This document shows positions 41,268 through 47,783 of a stretch of DNA of 50,486 nt, in pieces; within the stretch, counting starts at the first letter, position 1, and each line of letters begins with the position of its first letter. The notes below the pieces were generated by a model, which worked only from the letters and a program-made list of their open reading frames with translations, had not been told where the DNA came from and did not search any database. The stretch is from Marvinbryantia formatexigens (lineage in GTDB: Bacteria; Bacillota; Clostridia; Oscillospirales; Ruminococcaceae): NCBI GenBank assembly GCA_021771035.1, contig JAETPU010000021.1, forward strand, positions 1-50,486, written 5' to 3'. The translations under genes were made by a program, and so were the position numbers.

Positions 41268-41758
41268 AAAAACGCCCACTCTCCTTTTTTGGATTTATCA
41301 GATTTGATAGCCAATGCCGATATCCTCCGGCTATCATCATAGAGGATTTGTTGCACCCAAAGCGTGTCCTTGACCTTGTTATCCTGGACAGTCAATTTTT
41401 CCCGGGGGATCCAGATAGGCGGAGCCGTGTACAGCTCTCGTCCGATGCCCCAGCGGAAGCCCGCCCGTTTAAAAGCATCTGATGCCTCGCCCTTTTTCTG
41501 ATTTCCCTCGTCGTCCTCCCGGGACTCAATCCCGCAGTCCCATTTCCAAACATCCCCTACACGGATACCACAATATAGATTGCCTTTGATCTCCTTGTAG
41601 TCGTTGCTCCAGCCGGCAGGGCCAAAGGTCTCGTCCAAAATGTCCATATCCACCCGGGCCGTCTTATACAACAACGCCACGGCGCCCTTAGGATACAATT
41701 TTTTTATTTTAACCTCAATTTCCTCTGCCTTCAGCAGGCGGGGACGTTTCTCCTCCAT
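41249..41758 (-). CDS. Rad52-like single-strand annealing protein
   Basis: 169 residues from ATG 41758 with AAGGAGG eight bases upstream. The Rad52/22 superfamily core is clear: VDMDILDETFGPAGWSNDY, then GDVWKWDCGIE, then the helix SDAFKRAGFRWGIGRELY with the family GxGRxLY motif. It anneals complementary strands in phage recombination. The C-terminus overlaps the NinB-like gene. Confidence 0.85.
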   Translation of the reverse strand: MEEKRPRLLKAEEIEVKIKKLYPKGAVALLYKTARVDMDILDETFGPAGWSNDYKEIKGNLYCGIRVGDVWKWDCGIESREDDEGNQKKGEASDAFKRAGFRWGIGRELYTAPPIWIPREKLTVQDNKVKDTLWVQQILYDDSRRISALAIKSDKSKKGEWAFLWQAQS

Positions 41759-41966
41759 TTTGATCCTCCTTAAACTCAAGGGGGCAGCTGCCCCCGATCC
41801 CATCAAAAGGATATACCAGATATTCTCCCGTCAGGATGCACTCATGCCTCTTTAGGCTCTCCCGGGAGCGGCATAACGGGCACCATTGACACTGTACTTG
41901 GCCCTCAGGGAAGTGGATCTCCCATCTTAACATCCCTGGGGTATACCATTTGACACTGCGTCCCAT
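41715..41966 (-). CDS. Cysteine-rich phage protein
   Basis: 83 residues from ATG 41966 (MGRSVKWYTPGMLRWE). Cysteine pattern CQWCPLC ... C ... C suggests a zinc finger. The last 14 codons overlap the Rad52-like gene. GGGGTGAG is five bases upstream. Function unknown. Confidence 0.6.
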   Translation of the reverse strand: MGRSVKWYTPGMLRWEIHFPEGQVQCQWCPLCRSRESLKRHECILTGEYLVYPFDGIGGSCPLEFKEDQNGGETSPPAEGRGN

Positions 41967-41970
41967 ATGC

Positions 41971-42399
41971 TCACCCCAGCTTGTCCTTAACATAATCCAT
42001 CCAGTCCTCGGCATCCATCATAAAATCCTGCTCGCAGTCCAGATAGTCCTTGAGCCCGGCTACATCTCCAGCCTGGGCTAACAGCTGCCGCTGCTTACAA
42101 TACTCCCGTTTGGCAATCGCCAGGCGCTCCTGCTGCGGTAGATTGTCCCACCAAAATGTAAGGTAAAACCGCGCTTGGTTATCATCAATATACTGTGTGG
42201 TAAACCGATCCGCCTGGGCCCTCAGATAGTCGTGCAGACAATCCTCGCAGACCGCCAAACCGTCCCGAAACACCGTCAGCTCCGGGGAGGACCCCCCACA
42301 CAAGCTACAGACCTCCAAGCCGTTAAATGGATCTTCCGGCGGGGGAATGAGCCCCCGATCCTCCTGAGCAGCCGTCCAGGCGTCATAAATCAGAGCCAT
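41971..42399 (-). CDS. Phage zinc-finger protein
   Basis: 142 residues from ATG 42399 with GAGGAGG six bases upstream. A CSLCGG...CEDC zinc knuckle lies near residues 30-55 and the rest is helical with acidic C-terminus (MDAEDWMDYVKDKLG). Unknown function; such CxxC proteins occur in phage early operons. Confidence 0.65.
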   Translation of the reverse strand: MALIYDAWTAAQEDRGLIPPPEDPFNGLEVCSLCGGSSPELTVFRDGLAVCEDCLHDYLRAQADRFTTQYIDDNQARFYLTFWWDNLPQQERLAIAKREYCKQRQLLAQAGDVAGLKDYLDCEQDFMMDAEDWMDYVKDKLG

Positions 42400-42976
42400 T
42401 GTCACTCCTCCTCTCAAGCAATCCACATCCGCGGGCTCTATGGAATTTATTGGCAAATTCCAAAAGATTGCTACGCACAGCTATATATTCCGGATCATCG
42501 TTGTCCTGTGCGCAAAAATGATAGGCTAATTGACGTAACTGCCTAATATCCAATTTTGCATCTAATCCTCCACACCACAACGGCCAGCAAGCATAGTCTA
42601 GGTCTGCTCCCCGGAGGTTTGCTCCCCGGAGGTCTGCTCCCCAGAGGTTTGCTCCCCAGAGGTTTGCTTCCCGGAGGTCTGCTTCCCGGAGGTCTGCTCC
42701 CTGGAGGTCTGCTCCCCAGAGGTTTGCTTCCCGGAGGTCTGCTTCCTGGAGGTCTGCTTCCCGGAGGTCTGCTCCCTGGAGGTCTGCTCCCCGGAGGTTT
42801 GCTTCCCGGAGATTTACTCTCTGGAGGTCTGCTTCCTGGAGGTCTGCTCCCCAGAGGTTTGCTCCCTGGAGGTCTGCTCCCCGGAGGTTTGCTTTTTGAC
42901 CATTTGCTCCATCGTCTAACCACAATTTGTGCGCTTGTACGATCACATCTAACTGCTCTTGTGTAATCTTATCCAT
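42383..42976 (-). CDS. Pentapeptide repeat protein
   Basis: 197 residues. About 20 tandem pentapeptides of A(N/D)LxG/E type span residues 29-128, forming a right-handed quadrilateral beta-helix. N- and C-terminal caps are normal sequence. The DNA is a near-perfect 15-bp minisatellite (42597-42890), so length is likely to vary between isolates. Known members mimic DNA and bind gyrase or counter host defences; here the role is open. Start ATG at 42976, AGGAGG seven bases upstream. Overlaps the next gene by 17 bp. Confidence 0.9.
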   Translation of the reverse strand: MDKITQEQLDVIVQAHKLWLDDGANGQKANLRGADLQGANLWGADLQEADLQRVNLREANLRGADLQGADLREADLQEADLREANLWGADLQGADLREADLREANLWGANLWGADLRGANLRGADLDYACWPLWCGGLDAKLDIRQLRQLAYHFCAQDNDDPEYIAVRSNLLEFANKFHRARGCGLLERRSDNGSDL

Positions 42977-43054
42977 TGCAAAATACCTCCTATTGTGGTA
43001 CTATGTACCTAGATTGTTTTTTCTTGTTTCTGAGCGTTGAGGGGCTGGCACCCC

Positions 43055-43273
43055 TTAGCGCTCTCTTTTTGCTCTGGCTCGGTAATGCCGGTCGTACCGG
43101 ATGCCGTTATACCGGACAACGGCACAAAAGGTATCTTTTTCCCGCTCCGCCCGCTGGGCCTGCTTAACCAGTTCCCGGAGAGCCCGGGCTCGCTGGTTTT
43201 CCGCCAGAAACGCCTCGCAATGCTGATGGCAGAGAGGCCGGCGCCGGGGACACCCATCACAGATTTTAAGCAT
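43055..43273 (-). CDS. Small basic Cys-rich phage protein
   Basis: 72 residues from ATG 43273 (MLKICDGCPRRRPLCHQHCE), GGAGG eight bases upstream. Two Cys pairs near the N-terminus and an Arg-rich helical tail (RARALRELVKQAQRAERE). Unknown function. A hairpin with GAGCG/CGCTC arms lies at about 43031-43062 overlapping its end. Confidence 0.65.
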   Translation of the reverse strand: MLKICDGCPRRRPLCHQHCEAFLAENQRARALRELVKQAQRAEREKDTFCAVVRYNGIRYDRHYRARAKRER

Positions 43274-43484
43274 GGTCACTATCCTCCCCGGGTTTACTTG
43301 CCGACATATTGAGGTAGTCCAGCAGCGCATCCAGGTTGACAAACCGTCTGCGCCCATTACGCAAGCCCGCAACTGTGCCATCTAATACCATGCACCGGAT
43401 AAAATACTCGGTGATTGCCGTATCCGGGTCAATGCGGCGCAGCTCAGCTGCGGCCTCTGGTATCGTCCTCATCCTCGGTAACAT
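43266..43484 (-). CDS. Excisionase-like / MerR-type HTH protein
   Basis: 72 residues from ATG 43484 with GGAGGG seven bases upstream. The pattern MRTIPEAAAELRRIDPDTAITEYFIRCMV then NGRRRFVNLDALLDYL is that of DNA-binding excisionase-like winged helices. It is far from the integrase, so it may be a regulator rather than Xis. Confidence 0.65.
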   Translation of the reverse strand: MLPRMRTIPEAAAELRRIDPDTAITEYFIRCMVLDGTVAGLRNGRRRFVNLDALLDYLNMSASKPGEDSDHA

Positions 43485-43629
43485 CCGTTTTCCCTCCTCC
43501 CAATATCTCAATTAGCCGCCGGGACAGCTTGTCCGGCATATAGTCCGCCAGGGCTCCCACTGCAATGCAGCACAGCAGCAGTATCTCCAACCAAGCCAGG
43601 CTCTTGAGTATGTACCATAACCAGATCAT
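43444..43629 (-). CDS. Small membrane protein
   Basis: 61 residues. One long hydrophobic segment (WLWYILKSLAWLEILLLCCIAVGALA, about 3-28) and an acidic, soluble C-terminus. Overlaps the next gene by 41 bp. GGAGGT lies 14 bases upstream of ATG 43629, a little far. Function unknown. Confidence 0.6.
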   Translation of the reverse strand: MIWLWYILKSLAWLEILLLCCIAVGALADYMPDKLSRRLIEILGGGKTDVTEDEDDTRGRS

Positions 43630-43707
43630 GCGCTTTTCCGGTTACCTCCTCTCTTTTTCAAATCCCCCCTTCGTGATATACTGATTTCAGAAGGGAGGTG
43701 ACATTAA

Positions 43708-43959
43708 ATGGATTGGAACGAACTTTCTCAGTTAATATCAGACACAAGTGCAGATTGTATCAACCTAAATATGGAATACATCCAAAAGCATCATCAAAAA
43801 GAGATTGATACGCTACTTGCTGAATCCCCGAATCCAAGCATCAATGAGGTGATCCATCGCTATACACAGAGCTATCTTCGTTCTGCGATTGAACTAAGCA
43901 CTCTGAACACATTGAAAGTCCTGGAGAAACTCGGCGTTCTTGATGACCTACCGAAATAA
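43708..43959 (+). CDS. Lone plus-strand gene inside the early operon
   Basis: 83 residues, helical, acidic (MDWNELSQLISDTSADCINL ... LEKLGVLDDLPK). GGGAGGTG is six bases upstream of ATG 43708, a TATACT-like -10 (extended TGA) lies at about 43677, and a strong terminator follows at 43975. An opposite-strand gene with its own signals is the definition of a moron; it may be made in the lysogen. No family recognised. Confidence 0.75.
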   Translation: MDWNELSQLISDTSADCINLNMEYIQKHHQKEIDTLLAESPNPSINEVIHRYTQSYLRSAIELSTLNTLKVLEKLGVLDDLPK

Positions 43960-43974
43960 CATTTAAATCCCTCG

Positions 43975-44016
43975 GCAGCCCTTGAACCAATACTTCAAGG
44001 GTTGCTATTCTTTTTT
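43975..44016 (+). terminator. Terminator of the lone plus-strand gene
   Basis: GCAGCCCTTGAA (43975-43986) pairs with TTCAAGGGTTGC (43994-44005), followed by a TTTTTT run at 44011-44016. Confidence 0.85.
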
Positions 44017-44045
44017 CAAGTTCCCTTATCCGTTCTTCCATCTCC

Positions 44046-44291
44046 TCACCCCGCTTTCTGGTTGTCGCCGCCTTGTTTTAAGGCAAAAAGTGAATCTATT
44101 GTACAATCCGGGAAAAAATCCTGTTGTATCTGCCTTACCTGGGGCCATGTAAATGGAGTAATTCCATTTAATTTATTTGTAAATGCCTTTGAAGTGATCC
44201 CTATTTTTTTTGCAATTGCGCTTTTGCGCATCCCCCTCTCCGTTATCTTAATTTCCAAATTTGGATATATGACTGTTCCATCTCGTTTCAT
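44046..44291 (-). CDS. Cro-like HTH protein of the lytic operon
   Basis: 81 residues from ATG 44291 (MKRDGTVIYPNLEIKITERG) with TGGAGGTG upstream. HTH at about residues 24-45 (MRKSAIAKKIGITSKAFTNKLNG). It is the first gene of the minus-strand operon, divergent from the CI-like repressor and separated by three shared operators, so it fills the role of Cro or an early activator. Confidence 0.8.
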   Translation of the reverse strand: MKRDGTVIYPNLEIKITERGMRKSAIAKKIGITSKAFTNKLNGITPFTWPQVRQIQQDFFPDCTIDSLFALKQGGDNQKAG

Positions 44292-44307
44292 ATTCTCACC
44301 TCCATTT

Positions 44308-44397
44308 GTTCCGTATTTGGAACTTACAACATTATAATAATCCCATATTCGGAACTTGTCAATAGGATTTCTAAAAGAAAAGTTCCGAACTCGGAAC
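44308..44397. promoter_or_regulatory. Immunity operators (three 16-bp sites)
   Basis: Three related 16-bp palindromes: GTTCCGTATTTGGAAC (44308-44323), ATCCCATATTCGGAAC (44340-44355) and GTTCCGAACTCGGAAC (44382-44397), best consensus GTTCCGAA-TCGGAAC. Spacings are 32 and 42 bp, near three and four helical turns. The middle one lies between the -35 and -10 of the lytic promoter. This fits a lambda-like OR region. Confidence 0.8.
44334..44362 (-). promoter_or_regulatory. Lytic promoter
   Basis: TTGACA (44362-44357), 17 bp, TATTAT (44339-44334) on the minus strand; the middle operator covers the spacer. It drives the Cro-like gene and the early operon. Confidence 0.78.
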
Positions 44398-44405
44398 ATT
44401 TTTAC

Positions 44406-44434
44406 TTGACAATCTATTTTCGTTGAAATATAAT
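44406..44434 (+). promoter_or_regulatory. Repressor promoter
   Basis: TTGACA (44406-44411), 17 bp, TATAAT (44429-44434), a perfect consensus 24 bp before the repressor start. The third operator (44382-44397) ends 8 bp upstream of its -35 box, where a bound repressor could touch RNA polymerase. Confidence 0.82.
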
Positions 44435-44457
44435 GTGCTTAAAGAGAGGTATCAAAA

Positions 44458-44994
44458 ATGGACTTAGGCGGTATGATTTCACTCAGAAGGAAACAACGGA
44501 ATTTGACTATTGAGGAATTGGCAAAAAAGTCAGGGGTTCCTAAAGGAACTTTAAACAAAATTATCAATGGAGTAACTAAGGATCCACAATTAGAGACTGT
44601 TCGAGCTATTGCAAACGCTTTGGAATGCTCTCTGGACGATCTGGACGATAACTCTAATGTGTATGTGCTCTCAGGGTCGGGAAATATGCTATTAGATGCT
44701 GACGAAAAAGAGCTCATAAAAAAATACCGCGATCTTGATGATCGCGGTAAATCAATGGTAATGTGCCTTATAGATAAGGAAAACGCCTATCTTGACGAAG
44801 AAGTAGAGACTTTTGCCATTGCAGACACAGGCCAGCAAAAATCCACCAAAATAACTAGGCGGAAAGCTATAGAGGCCAGAAAGCAGTGGCTGATGATGAA
44901 AGAAGATGCCTATGACGAACTGCGCCGAGCTCTGGAAGGCGAGTTTGAACCTGATGAAGATACTAACCCTGACATTCCTGGAACAAAGGAATAG
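44458..44994 (+). CDS. CI-like phage repressor
   Basis: 178 residues. N-terminal HTH of XRE type (LTIEELAKKSGVPKGTLNKIINGVTKDP, about residues 16-43), then a linker with the XRE-repressor phrase ETVRAIANALECSLDDL and an acidic C-terminus. No peptidase (LexA-like) domain, so release is probably by ImmA-type cleavage or an antirepressor rather than RecA-driven self-cleavage. AGAGAGG upstream of ATG 44458. Its last 32 bp overlap the convergent metallopeptidase gene. Confidence 0.88.
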   Translation: MDLGGMISLRRKQRNLTIEELAKKSGVPKGTLNKIINGVTKDPQLETVRAIANALECSLDDLDDNSNVYVLSGSGNMLLDADEKELIKKYRDLDDRGKSMVMCLIDKENAYLDEEVETFAIADTGQQKSTKITRRKAIEARKQWLMMKEDAYDELRRALEGEFEPDEDTNPDIPGTKE

Positions 44995-45559
44995 GCCTGT
45001 CAAAATATCTTTGCTTTTGAGCATCGTTTAGTGCCTTTATCAGTTTTTGCAGATACTCTGCTGACGATAGGCCAATGCCGCAAATCTCACACAAATATTC
45101 TGGGGTGTCGTTGCCATCTAAGTATCCTTTGGCATCCAGGGCATATGCCGCGCATATATTTGCTGCGTTTTCCATCAGCCGGTCACCCCGCTGCGGATCG
45201 CGGTTGCACAGAGAGGCGCTTCCACGCCAGACATCACCCTGCAAAATGTGTCCGAGCTCATGGCATAGAGCAAATTTTAAGCGCGGAACCCTTAGATCAT
45301 GGCGGAAAAATATGTAATAATCGTCAACTGCATCGTCATCGTCGGCTACGTTTACGGTAAATGCAAAATTGATGGTACACATATCTAAATACCCAAGCAT
45401 ATCAGCTGTTCCCAATCCTCTGCGATAGCTTATGACTGGATATTCTTTCCGTTTACAAAAATTCAAAATATCATGAGGATCCCGCTCAAAAATTTCCCGG
45501 AGGTTATAGCCAAACTCCTTGGCCTCTTTGTATTTTTGATAAATAGCATAGTTTTCCAT
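44963..45559 (-). CDS. ImmA/IrrE-family metallopeptidase
   Basis: 198-199 residues from ATG 45559 (MENYAIYQKYKEAKEFGYN). The zinc-protease motif LCHELGHILQGD (HExxH) lies near residue 105 and a helical C-terminus has LMENAANICAAYAL with a possible third ligand. In known phages and ICEs (ImmA of ICEBs1) this enzyme cleaves the repressor. Here the gene is convergent with and overlaps the repressor gene by 32 bp instead of following it in the same operon. Confidence 0.85.
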   Translation of the reverse strand: MENYAIYQKYKEAKEFGYNLREIFERDPHDILNFCKRKEYPVISYRRGLGTADMLGYLDMCTINFAFTVNVADDDDAVDDYYIFFRHDLRVPRLKFALCHELGHILQGDVWRGSASLCNRDPQRGDRLMENAANICAAYALDAKGYLDGNDTPEYLCEICGIGLSSAEYLQKLIKALNDAQKQRYFDRPIPLFQECQG

Positions 45560-45898
45560 AGCCAAACACCTCGTTTTATGTTATTATTTACATGATATCA
45601 CAAAATTCAAAATTTGTTCACAAGTAAATTCTTCCAGGCGGGCTACGGATGTGACAAACGGCAAACACTCCTAAAGTATAATATAATCCATATTATAGAT
45701 TATAATGCAGATCGGAGAAAGAATCTATTAAAAATAAAAGCCGCCCCGGCGCTGGTAACACCGGAACGGCAAGAAAATGGAAACTTGTAAGGGCTTCCAA
45801 ATATATTATATTCCATCATTTGACATAATTCAACAAAATTGCGGCTTAAATTTGTATTGTCTCAGTATGTCGTGTGATTGGGGAAAGAGGGAAATAGG
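45560..45898. other. AT-rich spacer with hairpin
   Basis: About 340 bp between divergent ImmA-like and zinc-ribbon genes. A hairpin has arms GCCG (45740-45743) and CGGC (45767-45770), extended by CCGG/CCGG. TATAAT-like boxes occur at 45679 and 45700. No gene found. Confidence 0.4.
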
Positions 45899-46108
45899 AT
45901 GACTTGTCCAAAATGCGGAAGCGAAAACGTCAATGTACAGGCGGTAGCCGAGCAGAAGAAAAGGGGCTGCCTCATGTCGCTTGTATGGATTATTTTGACA
46001 ATCTTTACTTTGGGTGCTGTGATATGGATCCCGCTCCTGATGAAAAAGGGAAGCAAAACCCGTACCTATGCGATTTGCCAGTCTTGCGGGTATCGCTGGA
46101 AGGTGTAG
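45899..46108 (+). CDS. Zinc-ribbon membrane protein
   Basis: 69 residues from ATG 45899 (MTCPKCGSENVNVQ). An N-terminal zinc knuckle CPKC pairs with a C-terminal CQSCGYRW, and a hydrophobic segment lies between (LVWIILTIFTLGAVIWIPLLM, about residues 27-47). AGAGGG seven bases upstream. It lies between repressor and integrase and is a frequent gene there in clostridial prophages; superinfection exclusion is a guess. Confidence 0.75.
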   Translation: MTCPKCGSENVNVQAVAEQKKRGCLMSLVWIILTIFTLGAVIWIPLLMKKGSKTRTYAICQSCGYRWKV

Positions 46109-46127
46109 AGTAATATAAACATAAAAA

Positions 46128-46262
46128 AGCCCCCACCGGCGGCAACCGGCAGGGGCTCACCATAAACCACAAGGGCAAATGGTACATACACTATGCACTA
46201 TGTATTGTACCACAGATTTGCCCGGCGCCGCAAGGGCCCCGGGCATTTTTGCGCCCTTTTTT
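46128..46262. promoter_or_regulatory. Hairpins in the integrase leader
   Basis: Three structures precede the integrase ribosome site. AGCCCC/GGGGCT at 46128-46157 has a T6 run only on the minus strand. An imperfect long inverted repeat has arms 46173-46187 (GGGCAAATGGTACA) and 46204-46223. AAGGGC/GCCCTT at 46232-46258 ends in T6 (46257-46262) directly before AAGGAGG, so it is a terminator-like stem that could attenuate the integrase. Confidence 0.5.
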
Positions 46263-46277
46263 AAGGAGGTACTGCAA

Positions 46278-47453
46278 ATGGCAACCGTACAAAAACGGGG
46301 GAAAAGCTACAGGATACGGGTATCTGACGGATACACGGCGGCGGGCAAGCAAGTCACCCGCTCTATGACCTGGACGCCGGATCCGGGCATGACGGCCCGG
46401 CAAATCGAAAAGGAATTGCAGCGGCAAATTGTGCAGTTTGAAGATGGCAATAAAAAGGCAGCCTCACTCAAATTTGAGAGCTTGGCTGCCGAATGGCTCA
46501 CAGACTATGCGCCCCAGCATCTGCGGCCCCGCACGCTGGCGCTTTACAATAGCCTGACAGGACGCACCTATGCGGCCCTGGGGCATCTGCGTATTGACAA
46601 GGTGACAGCCAAGCGGATCCAGGAGTTTATCTCCTCGCTGGGCAAACCTGGATCCAACAAAAAGACGGGAGGCCCGCTCTCCCCAAAGACACAAGGGCAT
46701 TACCTCACGTTTGTATCCGATGTCCTGGACTATGCCGAGCGCCTGGATATTATCAGCGATAACCCCGCCAAGCGGGTGCAGGTGTCCAAAGCCAAACCAA
46801 AGGAAAAACAGGTCTACACGCTGGAGCAAGCCCAAACCATCTTAGACAACCTGTCCGGGGAAAGCCTGTGGTTCCAGGTTTTTGTTATCCTGGCGATATA
46901 CAGCGGGTTCCGCCGCGGGGAGCTCCTTGGCTTGGAATGGAAGGACATCGACTTTGCAACCGGTGTTGTAACCGTGCGGCGCTCCTCCCTGTATACCAAG
47001 GCGCAAGGCACCTTTACAGACACCACCAAGACAGAGGGTTCCCAGCGGGCTCTCAAGCTGCCCGCTGTGGTGTTTGAATACCTCAAGGCATACCGGGCCC
47101 AGCAGCGGAAAACCCGCCTTGCCCTGGGGGATAAGTGGCATCAGTGTGACCGGCTTTTTACAACTTGGGACGGACACCCCATGAGCACCAACGCTCCGTA
47201 TAGTGCATTGCGGCGGTACTGTGCAAAAATCGGATTGCCAAATTTAGGCATACATAGTTTTAGGCATCTCAACGCCTCTCTGCTGATTACCTCCGGCGCC
47301 GATGTGCGTACCGTATCCGCAGCCCTGGGGCACTCGCAAACCTCCACCACGCTCAATATCTACGCCCACACCTTTGCCGCGGTACAGGCCCAGGCGGCAG
47401 ACGCACTCGCGGATGCGCTGCCCCTCGCCAGCCCCAAACACAAAAAAGCATAG
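46278..47453 (+). CDS. int: Tyrosine integrase
   Basis: 391 residues from ATG 46278, AAGGAGG 8 bases upstream. The first ~60 residues are the arm-binding type (MATVQKRGKSYRIRVSDGYT), then a SAM-like core-binding part, then the catalytic domain with the expected residues: first Arg in SGFRRGELLGL, the Lys-containing strand after it, HSFRHLNASLLI (HxxR), the second His in GHSQTSTTLNIYAHT with the nucleophile Tyr. It sits 220 bp from attR, as usual, and catalyses integration into tRNA-Leu. Confidence 0.95.
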   Translation: MATVQKRGKSYRIRVSDGYTAAGKQVTRSMTWTPDPGMTARQIEKELQRQIVQFEDGNKKAASLKFESLAAEWLTDYAPQHLRPRTLALYNSLTGRTYAALGHLRIDKVTAKRIQEFISSLGKPGSNKKTGGPLSPKTQGHYLTFVSDVLDYAERLDIISDNPAKRVQVSKAKPKEKQVYTLEQAQTILDNLSGESLWFQVFVILAIYSGFRRGELLGLEWKDIDFATGVVTVRRSSLYTKAQGTFTDTTKTEGSQRALKLPAVVFEYLKAYRAQQRKTRLALGDKWHQCDRLFTTWDGHPMSTNAPYSALRRYCAKIGLPNLGIHSFRHLNASLLITSGADVRTVSAALGHSQTSTTLNIYAHTFAAVQAQAADALADALPLASPKHKKA

Positions 47454-47457
47454 TTTT

Positions 47458-47492
47458 CCCCGCTCTCTTTTTGAGGGCGGGGCTTTCTTTTT
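47458..47492 (+). terminator. Integrase terminator
   Basis: CCCCGC (47458-47463) and CTC pair with GAG and GCGGGG (47477-47482), then CTTTCTTTTT. Confidence 0.8.
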
Positions 47493-47535
47493 GGGACGAG
47501 ATTCCGGGCACTTTTTGGCCTTTGTTTGGTCTTTA

Positions 47536-47552
47536 TTGGTCTTTGTTTGGCC
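47536..47552 (+). repeat. Candidate integrase arm-type site, right
   Basis: Exact copy of 15021-15037. A related run of TTTGG.CTTT units extends from 47513 to 47560, so more than one arm site may be present. Confidence 0.5.
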
Positions 47553-47611
47553 TTTATTTTGACTATAAAAGAATCTATGTTCTTTTTGTTTACGCATTTT
47601 AGTGGCGATAA

Positions 47612-47629
47612 ATCGCATTATAATGCGAT
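47612..47629. promoter_or_regulatory. 18-bp perfect palindrome near attR
   Basis: ATCGCATTATAATGCGAT, between the integrase terminator and attR, 43 bp from the core. It may be bound by the excisionase or another attachment-site factor. No gene is served by it. Confidence 0.45.
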
Positions 47630-47671
47630 ATACTTCTCTTAATTAAAGTTCGTCAAATGTAATATTACATA

Positions 47672-47695
47672 TTCAAGTCCTGTTATCCGCACCAA
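47672..47695 (+). repeat. attR core
   Basis: 24 bp identical to 14925-14948, the end of tRNA-Leu. No complete tRNA is present here: only the T-arm to CCA part, the remnant of the host gene 3' end. Confidence 0.93.
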
Positions 47696-47739
47696 AATAA
47701 ACGACAACTTTTCGATAGATAAGTTGTCGTTTATTTTAT
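47696..47739 (+). terminator. Original terminator of tRNA-Leu, displaced by the prophage
   Basis: A 15-bp perfect stem, AATAAACGACAACTT (47696-47710) with its complement (47721-47735), then TTATT. In an empty site it would begin directly after the tRNA. Confidence 0.85.
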
Positions 47740-47783
47740 TGGGTTTCGTATTGAATTCTAAATGAAAAGAAGTGAATTGCAGT

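Larger units (their letters stand above)
14925..47695. mobile_element. Temperate siphovirus prophage in tRNA-Leu
   Basis: 32.8 kb between 24-bp direct repeats. It carries integrase next to attR, an immunity region with CI-like and Cro-like genes, replication and recombination genes, and the full packaging, head, tail and lysis order of a long-tailed phage. The tape-measure gene (974 residues) implies a tail of roughly 140-150 nm by the usual 1.5 angstrom per residue rule. All late genes are present; the only apparent defect is the start of a connector-type gene near 26546. Confidence 0.95.

Noticed and set aside
42597-42890. CRISPR array
   Set aside because: The 15-bp units are directly joined with no unique spacers and encode a pentapeptide protein.
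42556-42966. Long open frames on the other strand and frame of the pentapeptide gene (Gly-Leu-Leu-Pro and Pro-Gly-Ser repeats)
   Set aside because: They are mirror images of the 15-bp repeat; the pentapeptide frame alone has normal ends and a ribosome site.
43841-44041. 66-codon minus-strand frame with a coiled-coil-like start
   Set aside because: It lies over the plus-strand gene and its terminator; the ribosome site is too close to the ATG and the C-terminal half has no pattern.
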